DNA of 50,658 nt from an uncultured Neomegalonema sp. (GCA_937990185.1 CALKBI010000022.1:1-50658), one strand, 5' to 3'. Counted from the stretch's first letter, positions 33,891-42,971 are shown. Notes: generated from the sequence alone by a model not told the origin. A program made the numbers and translations.

Positions 33891-36130
33891 CTGATGAACT
33901 GAAGCGGCTTCGCGATGAACTTCATAAAGCTGAACCACGTTTGGTTGCGCGAGCAAAAGGTATGAATGCCGCGATGGCTGCGTTCGAGGAAGAATTCTCT
34001 GGAACGCAAACCGAGAAGAGACCGTCAGCGCTTGTCACTCCGTTGCGGTCAGATGACAACAAGGATGAAACAGTAAAAGCGACAAGCGAAGCCTCTGTCG
34101 AAAATAAGCAGGCTGTCGGTACATCTGAAAAAAATCTGACAACCGCCCAAGGATCGGACTCTCACCGCCGTCTCAAAGGACAGAACGCACCCCGAGGGGG
34201 TGCGAAAGTCCGGAGACGATCCATGACCAGTAGACTTCCAACGATCAACATGATGTTTGGCGGTACAGCCGTTGCCGCAGGGCTTGCCGCTCTCGTTGTC
34301 CTTCCGAATATCAAAGGCGAGTTGAACACAGATTTTTCAAACATCGAGGCACTAAGAGTCGATCAAGCAAAATTCGAATCCACAGCGCGGCAACAGGTCG
34401 GTAAATCGCTCCCGGCTGATGCGTTAGTTGACTCAGTTATCGCCGCTGCGCCTGCGGAACTTGAGGCTGAGTCTCTCACAGTTGCTAAGAGCTTTTCTGA
34501 AAGCGATAATGTTATCGTTTCGGCATCACGTAAGGTTGCAGAGAACATTGATATTGCTGCGCCAAGCGCGGCCTCTGCCGTAGTCACACCGCAGCCGTCG
34601 GCTACAATTCGAACGAAGACAATTCAAGACTCTGAAGAAGCAATAGTTCTCTCGCGGGTAACACCATCCGATCAACCGACAAACACCGCTCAGGCGCAGG
34701 GTCGTGATCGCTTCGAAAAATTCTCTGATTATCAGACGCTACAAAGCGCTACCAACCCTGTTTCGACATTCTCAGTCGATGTCGATACTGCGTCTTATTC
34801 GTTTATGCGGGCGTCATTGAACCGTGGGCAACTTCCCAATCCGGCAAGCGTTCGCGTTGAAGAACTGATCAATTATTTTCCCTATCAGTATGAAGCGCCG
34901 ACGGATGCAAAGGAGCCGTTCAAAGCGAATGTAACGGTGACACCGACTCCGTGGAACGCGGATACCAAGTTGATGCATATCGGGATCAAGGGATACACGC
35001 CCCCCGCCGATGCGCGTCCGAATTCCAATATTGTGCTTTTGATCGACACTTCGGGTTCGATGAATAACCCGAATAAACTGCCGCTGCTCATTAACAGCTT
35101 TAAACTGCTGCTCGATACGTTGGATGAAAACGACACGGTGTCGATTGTCACTTACGCTGGCAGTGCAGGAACAGTGTTGGAGCCAACCTCGGCGAATGAG
35201 CGCTCAAAAATCATTGCGGCTTTTGATCGGTTACGTGCCGGTGGTTCGACCGCAGGAGCAGCTGGCCTTGAACTGGCATATAATAAAGCTCAAGAAAGTT
35301 TCGATGAGGACGGCATCAACCGTGTGATCCTCGCGACTGACGGTGATTTCAATGTCGGGTTTTCTTCCCCTGATGAGATGCAAACCTATGTTGAGAAGAA
35401 ACGTAAAACCGGCGTGTTTCTATCGGTGCTCGGCTTCGGCATGGGTAATTATAATGACCACCTTATGCAAACACTCGCGCAGAACGGTAATGGCGTAGCC
35501 GCCTATATCGACACATTGTCCGAAGCGCGAAAGGTGCTCGCTGATGAAGCAGGGGGCGCGTTGCTGCCAATCGCGAAGGATGTGAAAATTCAGGTCGAAT
35601 TCAATCCGGCGCAAATCAGTGAGTATCGCTTGATCGGATATGAAACCCGCGCGCTGAAGCGCGAAGACTTCAACAATGATAAAGTTGATGCGGGCGAGAT
35701 TGGCTCAGGCCATACGGTCACTGCAATTTACGAGTTAACGCCAAAAGGCTCACCTGCGGAGCTGGTCAATGATTTGCGCTACGCCGAAGCGGAGGCTCAG
35801 CCCGTAAGGGATACTGATGCGAGCGACGAATATGCCTTTGTTAAAATCCGCTATAAATTGCCTGATGAGAATACCAGCACGCTGATCAGCCGATCCGTTG
35901 ATGCACTGGACGAGTCTGATAGCCTTGATGCTGCGGACGAAGAAACGCGCTTTGTGGCTGCGGTTGCGGCATTTGCTCAGATGCTCCGTGGCAGTTCACG
36001 GTTGGGCGAATATGGCTATGACGATCTCATCAAGCTCGCGAGTTCGTCAAAGGGCAAAGATGAATTCGGATACCGCTCTGAATTTATTAACCTTGTTAGA
36101 CTGGCAAAATCACTCGATACCAATCGGTGA
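33887..36130 (+). CDS. Membrane-anchored VWA domain protein (YfbK-like), possible anti-sigma fusion
   Basis: The 747-residue protein has a cytoplasmic N-terminal region of about 115 residues, helical at first (LKRLRDELHKAEPRLVARAK) then charged and disordered. One membrane segment follows (MMFGGTAVAAGLAALVVLP, about residues 120-142), then a long linker and a periplasmic module. That module has the YfbK-type N-terminal region (VSTFSVDVDTASYSFMRASL), a VWA domain with an intact MIDAS (LLIDTSGSMN near residue 383, later ATDGDFNVGF), and a C-terminal DUF3520-like part. The topology, and the ATGA overlap with the ECF sigma gene, suggest the N-terminus binds the sigma factor. That is inference. 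AAGGAGG precedes the start. Confidence 0.88.
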   Translation: MTDELKRLRDELHKAEPRLVARAKGMNAAMAAFEEEFSGTQTEKRPSALVTPLRSDDNKDETVKATSEASVENKQAVGTSEKNLTTAQGSDSHRRLKGQNAPRGGAKVRRRSMTSRLPTINMMFGGTAVAAGLAALVVLPNIKGELNTDFSNIEALRVDQAKFESTARQQVGKSLPADALVDSVIAAAPAELEAESLTVAKSFSESDNVIVSASRKVAENIDIAAPSAASAVVTPQPSATIRTKTIQDSEEAIVLSRVTPSDQPTNTAQAQGRDRFEKFSDYQTLQSATNPVSTFSVDVDTASYSFMRASLNRGQLPNPASVRVEELINYFPYQYEAPTDAKEPFKANVTVTPTPWNADTKLMHIGIKGYTPPADARPNSNIVLLIDTSGSMNNPNKLPLLINSFKLLLDTLDENDTVSIVTYAGSAGTVLEPTSANERSKIIAAFDRLRAGGSTAGAAGLELAYNKAQESFDEDGINRVILATDGDFNVGFSSPDEMQTYVEKKRKTGVFLSVLGFGMGNYNDHLMQTLAQNGNGVAAYIDTLSEARKVLADEAGGALLPIAKDVKIQVEFNPAQISEYRLIGYETRALKREDFNNDKVDAGEIGSGHTVTAIYELTPKGSPAELVNDLRYAEAEAQPVRDTDASDEYAFVKIRYKLPDENTSTLISRSVDALDESDSLDAADEETRFVAAVAAFAQMLRGSSRLGEYGYDDLIKLASSSKGKDEFGYRSEFINLVRLAKSLDTNR

Positions 36131-36246
36131 TTGGTGCTTAAATGCCACTCACCGGGTGTGCGTTTTCCTTTTGGAAGGCGCACATCCCTTTCGTGAAGCT
36201 CCAAATATTGCTATGTATGTTGCGTAGATATTTCGGAGTGACTGTT

Positions 36247-37308
36247 ATGCGTGTCTATCCCGCCACAGGAATTATCATAGCCTGTATTGCGTTGAGCGCA
36301 TGCGCGAAACCTGCCGTCGAAACTGGTACGGTTGGCAGAATAAACGTGCCTCAGATCGGCTCACCTCTTGGCGATATTCCCAGTAAAACTCCCGGTCAAC
36401 CAAGGTTGTCCGAATTGCGTGGTGGATCGGAGCAGGTCGTATCGCCGTCCCGTGAAGAACCGAATCCTCCAGTAGCAACTTTTTTTCGATATGACGGGCG
36501 CGCTCCGAGTGATGCGATTGTTGATCGCTCTATCCCTGTGAGTACGTCTGGACCCAGCCAAGAGGGTCGACGGCGCGACGCGCGTTCAAATCAAGAATCG
36601 CTTGCGCTTGCTTTGGCCAAACCAAAACCTGACGCTCCTCTCAAACCAAAGGTACAAAAGCGAAAGACGGCTCCCGTTCTCTATAAATCTCCACCTGTTC
36701 GGTCGCCCGAAGAAGCTGTAACCGCTCCTGTTCAGCAAGCGAGCCGTTCTGTGACCACAACGCCAAGACCCCTGCGACGCCCTATAACGGCATCGCCAAG
36801 ACCTACTCGTCGACCTACGGTAGAGGTTGCGTCGGTGGCTCCTGTAGCCGTTATTCCGGCTGAGACACAGCCCACAGCGGCATTACCCACCCCGCCATCT
36901 ATTCGCGCTTTAACATTGCCATCGCTTAACGCTCCGCGCACGTCTCAAGATTCGACCCCGACTGCATTGCCTGAGCCATTAACAGCAGAAGTAGCTATCC
37001 CTCTCGGGACTATTCCGGCGTCGCTCGGTGTGGCGAATATTCAAGCCGCAGAAGCCGCTCTCCCTGTTGCTGATTCACTGGAACAATCAAAAGCGGATGC
37101 TTCCGGAACGCTCGGCTGGGACGATGCAATGGCACTTGTACGCGCCGGTGAGATTGACTCAGCAATTGATGTCGGCGAGTTCGAGGTGCTTATGACACTG
37201 TGCTCAGGACGCGGTGTTTTAACGATACAACCAACTCCCGACGCATTGAATGCCATCAATTTTCCAAAAGTCGTTTGCGGAAAGGCCGCCTCTCTGACAT
37301 CTCAGTAA
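36247..37308 (+). CDS. Proline-rich lipoprotein of unknown function
   Basis: The 353-residue protein starts at ATG 36247 with a lipoprotein signal (TGIIIACIALSACAKPAV) whose lipobox is LSAC. The mature part is long, disordered and rich in Pro, Thr, Ala and Arg, with repeated RPLRRPITASPRPTRRPT-like segments near residues 175-195. It ends in a folded domain of about 80 residues (GTLGWDDAMALVRAGEIDSA, VLMTLCSGRGVLTIQP). A long Pro-rich spacer from a lipid anchor is suited to spanning the periplasm or binding peptidoglycan. The upstream frame extension from 36142 is non-coding in character. No family is recognised. Confidence 0.78.
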   Translation: MRVYPATGIIIACIALSACAKPAVETGTVGRINVPQIGSPLGDIPSKTPGQPRLSELRGGSEQVVSPSREEPNPPVATFFRYDGRAPSDAIVDRSIPVSTSGPSQEGRRRDARSNQESLALALAKPKPDAPLKPKVQKRKTAPVLYKSPPVRSPEEAVTAPVQQASRSVTTTPRPLRRPITASPRPTRRPTVEVASVAPVAVIPAETQPTAALPTPPSIRALTLPSLNAPRTSQDSTPTALPEPLTAEVAIPLGTIPASLGVANIQAAEAALPVADSLEQSKADASGTLGWDDAMALVRAGEIDSAIDVGEFEVLMTLCSGRGVLTIQPTPDALNAINFPKVVCGKAASLTSQ

Positions 37309-37333
37309 GTATGAGACATCAAGGAGAGACGTC

Positions 37334-37948
37334 ATGACCGATACGGACGATGCTGCGCGCCATGCCGCGAAGATGGCAAAGAAGAAAACCGCTCGTGATA
37401 AGATCATGGCGACAAAGACAGACCAAAAAGGATTGGTCGTCGTTCATACAGGCAAAGGCAAAGGGAAAAGCACTGCTGCTTTTGGCATGATTTTCCGTTG
37501 CATTGCCCATGGGATGCCTTGCGCTGTGGTGCAGTTCATCAAAGGCGGTATGTCCACAGGCGAGCGTGACTTAATCCTCGCGAAGTTTTCCGATGCATGT
37601 CAGTTTCATACGATGGGCGAAGGCTTCACTTGGGAGACACAAGATAAATCCCGCGATATGGAAATGGCAGCAGCAGCTTGGGAAAAAGCAAAAGAGCTGA
37701 TCCGCGATCCCGCGAATAAAATGGTCCTGTTGGACGAGATCAATATCGCGCTGCGTTATGATTATCTGGATATCAACGAAGTCGTCAAATTCCTGTTGGA
37801 AGAAAAACCGGAGATGACTCACGTCGTTCTCACAGGACGGAATGCGAAAGAAGAACTGATTGAGGCGGCTGATTTGGTGACTGAGATGGAGCTTGTGAAG
37901 CATCCGTTCCGATCGGGGATTAAAGCGCAAATCGGCGTGGAGTTCTGA
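37334..37948 (+). CDS. cobO: Cob(I)yrinic acid a,c-diamide adenosyltransferase CobO
   Basis: The 204-residue enzyme attaches the 5'-deoxyadenosyl group to cobalt, the step before amidation and nucleotide-loop assembly. It has the CobA/CobO-type P-loop VVHTGKGKGKSTAAFGM, VVQFIKGGMSTGERDL, MVLLDEINIALRYDYL and VVLTGRNAKEELIEAADLVT. A lysine-rich N-terminal extension precedes the domain, as is usual. AAGGAGAG lies upstream. It is separated from cobN by the sigma, VWA and lipoprotein genes, so it may not share the riboswitch transcript. Its stop overlaps the spacing to the KdsB-like gene (two bases). Confidence 0.96.
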   Translation: MTDTDDAARHAAKMAKKKTARDKIMATKTDQKGLVVVHTGKGKGKSTAAFGMIFRCIAHGMPCAVVQFIKGGMSTGERDLILAKFSDACQFHTMGEGFTWETQDKSRDMEMAAAAWEKAKELIRDPANKMVLLDEINIALRYDYLDINEVVKFLLEEKPEMTHVVLTGRNAKEELIEAADLVTEMELVKHPFRSGIKAQIGVEF

Positions 37949-37949
37949 T

Positions 37950-38741
37950 GTGAAGGTCGCGATTGTTATTCCCGCCCGTTATCAATCGACCCGCTTTCCT
38001 GGTAAACCGCTTGCTCCATTAAAAGGCGCTACAGGTGTTTCTAAGTCGTTGATCCGACGGGCTTGGGAAGCCGCTAGCGAGGTCTCTGGTGTTTCGCGCG
38101 TTGTTGTGGCGACTGATGATGGCCGAATTGCAGATGCTGCTGGCCTCTTTGGAGCCGAGGTCGTTATGACCTCTCCGGCTTGTGAAAACGGTACGGCGCG
38201 GTGTCACGATGCGTTATCGAAATTGGATAATCCCGACATCGTGGTGAATTTGCAAGGCGATGCCCCACTGACGCCGCCCTGGTTTGTTGAAGCGCTCATT
38301 GATGCCATGAAAAACGGTGCGCAAGTAGCGACACCTGTCTTACGGTGTGATGCCGAGACATACCGCAATTTTATCGAAGACCGCAAAGCAGGGCGTGTTG
38401 GTGGTACGACAGCGGTGTTTGGGGCAGGCGGAAATGGCCTTTATTTCTCGAAAGAAGTGATCCCTTATGTGGGCCATGATATCGTTGATGGTGGTATAGT
38501 TCCTGTCTTCCATCACGTTGGTCTTTATGCCTATACGCAAGCGGCCCTCAAACAATATGTCAGTTGGAAACCTGGCCCCTTGGAGGCGCTTGAAGGATTA
38601 GAACAACTGCGCTTTCTGGAAAACGGCGTTCCGATCCAATGCGTTGAAGTCGAAGCACCAGGCCGCGTTTTTTGGGAATTAAATAACCCGATAGATACGC
38701 CGCGTGTTGAAGCTGCCTTCGTAAAATTGGGCGTCGAGTAA
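37950..38741 (+). CDS. KdsB-like CMP-sugar synthase (3-deoxy-manno-octulosonate cytidylyltransferase family)
   Basis: The 263-residue nucleotidyltransferase starts at GTG 37950. It has VAIVIPARYQSTRFPGKPLA (CTP-binding), RVVVATDDGRIADAA, IVVNLQGDAPLTPPWFVE, YFSKEVIPYVGHD, HHVGLYAYTQAALKQY and a C-terminal NPIDTPRVEAAF. KdsB activates Kdo as CMP-Kdo for lipopolysaccharide. Several usual residues differ: NGTARCHDAL replaces SGTDR, and QGDAPL replaces QGDEPL, so the acceptor may be a Kdo-like acid for capsule or a modified LPS. It follows cobO by two bases. Confidence 0.87.
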   Translation: MKVAIVIPARYQSTRFPGKPLAPLKGATGVSKSLIRRAWEAASEVSGVSRVVVATDDGRIADAAGLFGAEVVMTSPACENGTARCHDALSKLDNPDIVVNLQGDAPLTPPWFVEALIDAMKNGAQVATPVLRCDAETYRNFIEDRKAGRVGGTTAVFGAGGNGLYFSKEVIPYVGHDIVDGGIVPVFHHVGLYAYTQAALKQYVSWKPGPLEALEGLEQLRFLENGVPIQCVEVEAPGRVFWELNNPIDTPRVEAAFVKLGVE

Positions 38742-38823
38742 GTCTGATGTTCAGAGGCGGTATGTAGTCTAGAAACTTTTGGCGTTCGGCTGATAAATGC
38801 TGAAATGATTATGGGGAATAAAG

Positions 38824-39435
38824 ATGCCGCATCGTATTGAGTCTTTGACCGACCTTGAGGCTTTGTATTCCCCACCTTTGGCCACGACACTCAATAAAGA
38901 AACGCATTGTATCAATGATCAATACAGATGTTTGATCGAGGCATCACCGTTTCTTACGATTGCGAGTGTTGGCCCTGAAGGAATGGATTGCTCGCCGCGT
39001 GGAGATGCACCGGGCTTTGTTCAGATTATTGATGATCGTACCATCGCTATCCCTGACCGGCGTGGCAATAATCGGCTCGATACGCTAAAGAATATCGTTC
39101 GTGATGCGCGGGTTGCGTTGCTGTTTATGATTCCCGGCTGGAATGAAACACTGCGGATAAATGGAAGAGCATATCTGTCAACTGAACCGGATTTGCTTGC
39201 GCGCTTTGCAGTTAATGGCAGTGAACCCGTTACGGCGATTATTGTAGAAATTGACGCGGTTTATTTTCAATGTGCTCGTGCGTTAAAGCGGTCAAAATTG
39301 TGGGACAGTGACGCACAAGTTGACCCTCAAACGTTGCCAAAAGCTGGCGAATTGATCCAATCAGTCATTGCTGATTTTGATGCACAAGACTATGATGCGG
39401 CTTTGCAGAGCAGGCAAAGCAAGTCTTTGTATTAG
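38824..39435 (+). CDS. PPOX-type FMN flavoprotein (MSMEG_1061-like)
   Basis: The 203-residue protein has the pyridoxamine-phosphate-oxidase split-barrel fold. FLTIASVGPEGMDCSPRGDAPGFVQ forms the FMN-binding start, followed by AIPDRRGNNRLDTLKNIV, VALLFMIPGWNETLRINGRA and CARALKRSKLW. The pattern fits the family of FMN-dependent proteins named after Mycobacterium MSMEG_1061; their substrates are unknown. The start at 38824 follows GGGGAATAAAG. It appears monocistronic, with AT-rich sequence after the stop. Confidence 0.88.
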   Translation: MPHRIESLTDLEALYSPPLATTLNKETHCINDQYRCLIEASPFLTIASVGPEGMDCSPRGDAPGFVQIIDDRTIAIPDRRGNNRLDTLKNIVRDARVALLFMIPGWNETLRINGRAYLSTEPDLLARFAVNGSEPVTAIIVEIDAVYFQCARALKRSKLWDSDAQVDPQTLPKAGELIQSVIADFDAQDYDAALQSRQSKSLY

Positions 39436-39514
39436 AGGTATTTTTTCTCAAAAAAGAAGCGTGGCACACGAAATAATGTGATGCCTCACACTTTCAATTT
39501 GTATCAGTGGCAGT

Positions 39515-40249
39515 TCAATTTGATTTGTCGAGTCCCTTATCGATATCAAAAAAGATTGGGTGATCTTTGATTGGTGTATGAAACTCGACACCAATCTTAC
39601 GATCTTTCATCCAGCGTAAAGATGCTTTTATGGGCGGGTAACCGCAAGGGAGAATAACTTCTATATCGTCCCCCAGGTCAACCTTACCTAATCCAAGTAA
39701 CTTAAGGCACATACCGCCTTCGGATATATCTTGGGACTCAGCTTTGAAAGTTTTTTTGTCTGTTTTGATATGGCATTTTTCAATATAATTCAGACGGCTG
39801 TAAGCGCGGGCTTCTAACGTTGATTCAACTTGTTGAATGTCTTGCGTGAATACCTCACTAAGGTTCGTCGGAAGTTTTTCATCTACGCTATTGGCGGTAG
39901 GGCTGGGGCCCGCCTCAGTGCCATCGTGCAATCGCTTCAACAGGCCGAGTATTTCAGTGTGATTTTCCACGGAAGTTAGAAACTTTACACCGGCGATGTT
40001 GCCTCGTGTCCACCGCACTTGTGCATCGATTGGGGGGAAGTTTCTGATGAAAACAGCAATATTTGTTCCGCGCTTTAGGACGCCATATTCTTTTACGGCG
40101 ATGCACATTCCACCTTCAGATAAGTTTATGCTTCGGACCCAAAGTGACCGCGAGTCTGATTGGATAAAGCATTCTTCCAGATAAGCAGTGCGACGATCGA
40201 CGCGTCGTTGAATATCTAGTTTTGAATCAAGTTTTTTAGCGGAAATCAT
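39515..40249 (-). CDS. Tandem PilZ domain protein (c-di-GMP receptor)
   Basis: The 244-residue protein has two PilZ domains. The first has QRRVDRRTAYLEE (RxxxR) and SINLSEGGMCIAV, then DAQVRWTRGNIAGVKF. The second has ARAYSRLNYIEKC, SQDISEGGMCLKL and KASLRWMKDRKIGVEF. Arginines and the [ND]xSxxGG loop bind cyclic di-GMP, and both sites look intact in the S-E-G-G part. The second has only RAYSR for the arginine motif. No output domain is fused, so it may signal by binding a partner. It lies alone, with an AT-rich stretch of 180 bases upstream. Confidence 0.9.
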   Translation of the reverse strand: MISAKKLDSKLDIQRRVDRRTAYLEECFIQSDSRSLWVRSINLSEGGMCIAVKEYGVLKRGTNIAVFIRNFPPIDAQVRWTRGNIAGVKFLTSVENHTEILGLLKRLHDGTEAGPSPTANSVDEKLPTNLSEVFTQDIQQVESTLEARAYSRLNYIEKCHIKTDKKTFKAESQDISEGGMCLKLLGLGKVDLGDDIEVILPCGYPPIKASLRWMKDRKIGVEFHTPIKDHPIFFDIDKGLDKSN

Positions 40250-40429
40250 GACTTCGCCTATCTTCAGATAACATCACAGTGAAGATGCGCGATGAAAGTG
40301 TAGAGTTCCTAAACACAATCATGAAGATTATTCAGTAATTGATCTGTATTTTATTATAAAAATTTACGATTTGTTACTTTATCCGCGCGCGTTATCTAAA
40401 TGATAACCACAAGGCACGAAGTCTTGAAT

Positions 40430-41422
40430 TTATGGCTTTAGTACGATTTTAGCTGCGGGAACGAGTGCCGAGTCCAGATCAGCGAAAGCCTTAGCGCCTT
40501 CGGAAAGCGGGCGCTTTTCGATCCAGCTAAAGTCACCCATGCGTCCGGCAAAAATGGCGTGGGCGGTCGCGTGAAAATCTGCCATCGTGTAGGTGTATGT
40601 TCCGATGAAAGTGATTTCATGCAAGGTCATTTTGCGCGTGTCTAATCCGGCATCACCTCCGGCTAAACCAATATGCGCAATAATGCCGCCGGGTGCTGCG
40701 AGCCTTGTCGAGTCTGCGCGTGATACTTCTGATCCATAAGCGTCGATGACAACGTCTGCGCTCGTCTCTTCCGGGCCACCATTCTTTGGGTCATAAACAT
40801 TGAACGGACCGGCATTTTTAGCCGTTTCACGTCTTAAGGCGCTCGGTTCTGCGATCCAGATATCTTTAGCGCCTTGATCGAGGGCGCAAAGCGCAGCGCC
40901 AACACCAATTGCGCCGCCTCCGATGACCACAATACGCGCAGTGGCAAGCGGTTGGGTAAGGCGCTCTCCGGCCAATCTGACTGCATGCCAGCCACAGGCA
41001 AGTGGCTCGGTCAGCGCGGCATGTTCTGGTACGACGCCATCAGGGACAGGAACGAGATTGCTATCCGGAATTTTCAGATATTCCGCGAAGGCTCCTTCAT
41101 TGGGCGGGATAGACAATAACTTGCGATCAGGACAGATGTTGTCGCGCCCTTCGATGCAGTATCGACACGCGCCGCATGTTGTCATCGGATTAACAGTAAC
41201 TCTTTGTCCGGCATATCGACCGGATTCTGCGATACCACATGCTTCATGCCCGAGGATCAACGGCGGCATTCTGCGCGCATCAGCCCCATGATAAGCATGC
41301 ATGTCAGAGCCACATATTCCTACCGCTTCGACCTTTACAACGCTCAACTCTGCATCAGCCGTCGGGGTTTCGACTTCGAGATAATCGAGTTGTCCAACAC
41401 CCGTATAGACAAGAGCTTTCAT
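40430..41422 (-). CDS. Zinc-dependent alcohol dehydrogenase (MDR family)
   Basis: The 330-residue medium-chain dehydrogenase has VGICGSDMHAYHGADARRMP (catalytic zinc Cys), LGHEACGIAE (catalytic His and Glu), VNPMTTCGACRYCIEGRDNIC (structural zinc cysteines) and the NAD(P)-binding IVVIGGGAIGVGAALCAL. This is the polyol or threonine dehydrogenase-like branch of GroES/ADH proteins; the substrate is not clear. The start is placed at ATG 41422, since the upstream residues are not homologous and the MKALVYTGVGQLD start fits the family. It follows the metY-type gene on the same strand, past a hairpin terminator. Confidence 0.9.
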   Translation of the reverse strand: MKALVYTGVGQLDYLEVETPTADAELSVVKVEAVGICGSDMHAYHGADARRMPPLILGHEACGIAESGRYAGQRVTVNPMTTCGACRYCIEGRDNICPDRKLLSIPPNEGAFAEYLKIPDSNLVPVPDGVVPEHAALTEPLACGWHAVRLAGERLTQPLATARIVVIGGGAIGVGAALCALDQGAKDIWIAEPSALRRETAKNAGPFNVYDPKNGGPEETSADVVIDAYGSEVSRADSTRLAAPGGIIAHIGLAGGDAGLDTRKMTLHEITFIGTYTYTMADFHATAHAIFAGRMGDFSWIEKRPLSEGAKAFADLDSALVPAAKIVLKP

Positions 41423-41478
41423 TGCAGCGGTTCCGATAAATTGATTGCTAGAGATACGTATATACGCATTGTTCAGAA

Positions 41479-41506
41479 CGAACCGGCGAAGCAATTCGCC
41501 GGTTCG
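41479..41506 (-). terminator. Hairpin terminator after the metY-type gene
   Basis: CGAACCGGCGAA and TTCGCCGGTTCG form a perfect 12-pair stem around a GCAA loop (TTGC on the minus strand). On the minus strand it lies about 20 bases past the stop of the sulfhydrylase gene and is followed by TTCTG, so it has little of a U tract. It still probably attenuates read-through into the dehydrogenase gene. Confidence 0.65.
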
Positions 41507-41526
41507 GTGTTATTGTGCGAGGGCGG

Positions 41527-42816
41527 TTACGCTGATTTCGCGAGCGCTTGATCCAGATCGGCAATCAGATCTTCTGCATTTTCAAGTCCGATAGATAAAC
41601 GCACGACTTCTGGCCCAGCACCTGCGTTTGTTTTCTCTTCATCGGAGAGTTGACTGTGCGTGGTCGATGCCGAGTGAATAATCAGCGAGCGCGCATCACC
41701 AATATTAGCGAGATGCGAGAATAGTTCGAGATTATCTACCAAGCTAACGCCGGCATCATATCCACCTTTTAAGCCAACTGTGAACACCGCTCCTGCTCCG
41801 TTCGGCAGGTACTTTTTAGCCGCTGCATTATAAGGAGAAGATGGTAAGCCAGCATAAGATACATAATCGACAGCGGGATGGCCTTCGAGGTGTTGAGCAA
41901 CTTTCATCGCGTTCTCGGAATGACGTTGCATTCGAAGGGAAAGCGTCTCCATTCCCAGCATTGTATAAAATGCATTCTGTGGAGTTTGCGCAGCTCCGAG
42001 ATCACGCAAACCAATCGCGATACCAAAGAATGTAAAGGCCATTGGACCAAGCGCTTCATGGAACTTGATACCGTTGTATTCGGGAGCAGGTTCCGACAAT
42101 GACGGAAATTTACCGCTCGCACTCCAATCAAAATTACCGCTGTCAATGACCATGCCACCGATTGACGTGCCATTGCCGCTTAGGAATTTTGTCGTCGAGT
42201 TTATAACAATCGTTGCGCCATGTTCGATAGGGCGACAAAGGGCTGCCGTAGCCATCGTGTTATCGACAAGGAGAGGCAAGCCCGCACCGCTTGCCGCCGC
42301 TGCCCAACCTTCGATATCGGTGACGACGCCGCCGGGATTAGCAAGGCTTTCACAGAAAAGCGCGCGCGTGTCGTCGTCAATGGCTGCTTTCACGGCATCA
42401 AGATCGTCGGTATCGACGAATTTTACTTCCCAGCCAAAACGCTTGAACGCATTTGAAAACTGATTGATTGAGCCGCCGTAGAGTTTATTGGCGGCAACGA
42501 TATTTTTGCCCGGACTCATAAGCGGGAAGAGGGCGAGTATTTGAGCGGCATGGCCTGACGCCGTAGCTACTGCGCCAACCCCGCCTTCAAGCGAAGCACA
42601 ACGTTCTTGTAATGCGCCTACGGTCGGGTTGGTCAGGCGCGAGTAGATATAACCTACTTCCTGAAGGCTAAACAGGCGTGCGGCATGAGCTGCATCTTTA
42701 AAAACGAACGATGTCGTTTGATATATTGGCGTTTGCCGCGCTCCCGTAGCTGGATCGGGTGCTGCGCCCGCGTGGATCATCCTCGTTTCAAACCCGAGAG
42801 AATTCGTGTCGCTCAT
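41527..42816 (-). CDS. metY: O-acetylhomoserine sulfhydrylase (MetY-type PLP enzyme)
   Basis: The 429-residue enzyme belongs to the Cys/Met metabolism PLP family. It has TRMIHAGAAPDPATGARQTP, QTTSFVFKDAAHAARLFSL, YSRLTNPTVGALQERCASLE, LVDNTMATAALCRPIEHGA and the PLP lysine in INSTTKFLSGNGTSIGG. The length and the GNGTSIGG and SHLANIGDARSLIIHSAST motifs fit O-acetylhomoserine aminocarboxypropyltransferase, which makes homocysteine from O-acetylhomoserine and sulfide. It could also use methanethiol to make methionine, and that would use sulfur from DMSP demethylation. It stands alone with a hairpin terminator. Confidence 0.92.
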   Translation of the reverse strand: MSDTNSLGFETRMIHAGAAPDPATGARQTPIYQTTSFVFKDAAHAARLFSLQEVGYIYSRLTNPTVGALQERCASLEGGVGAVATASGHAAQILALFPLMSPGKNIVAANKLYGGSINQFSNAFKRFGWEVKFVDTDDLDAVKAAIDDDTRALFCESLANPGGVVTDIEGWAAAASGAGLPLLVDNTMATAALCRPIEHGATIVINSTTKFLSGNGTSIGGMVIDSGNFDWSASGKFPSLSEPAPEYNGIKFHEALGPMAFTFFGIAIGLRDLGAAQTPQNAFYTMLGMETLSLRMQRHSENAMKVAQHLEGHPAVDYVSYAGLPSSPYNAAAKKYLPNGAGAVFTVGLKGGYDAGVSLVDNLELFSHLANIGDARSLIIHSASTTHSQLSDEEKTNAGAGPEVVRLSIGLENAEDLIADLDQALAKSA

Positions 42817-42905
42817 GTCTATCCCCTATTCACATTCAAAACATGTAGTTATGCCGTTCAAACGGCCTATTACCGAGGTCGCATAAAGGAGTGAGCGGCG
42901 CAAGG
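42817..42905 (-). promoter_or_regulatory. Structured leader of the metY-type gene (unclassified)
   Basis: Read on the minus strand the 5' leader has a GCCGT-TTGA-ACGGC hairpin preceded by CCTCGGTAATAG and followed by ACATGTTTTGAATGT and GAATAGGGGATAG. The hairpin layout recalls small SAM riboswitches (SAM-II/SAM-V) that often precede met genes in Alphaproteobacteria, but the conserved core could not be matched. Classification is left open. Confidence 0.3.
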
Positions 42906-42971
42906 TAAGTCCTTACGTTGACCAGCGATAAACATGGCCTATTTTCTGTCTCCAGACTAAGGAGAATTGCG

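Noticed and set aside
42817..42905. Assignment of the metY leader to the SAM-II riboswitch
   Set aside because: The conserved SAM-II core could not be aligned by eye, so only an unclassified leader is reported.
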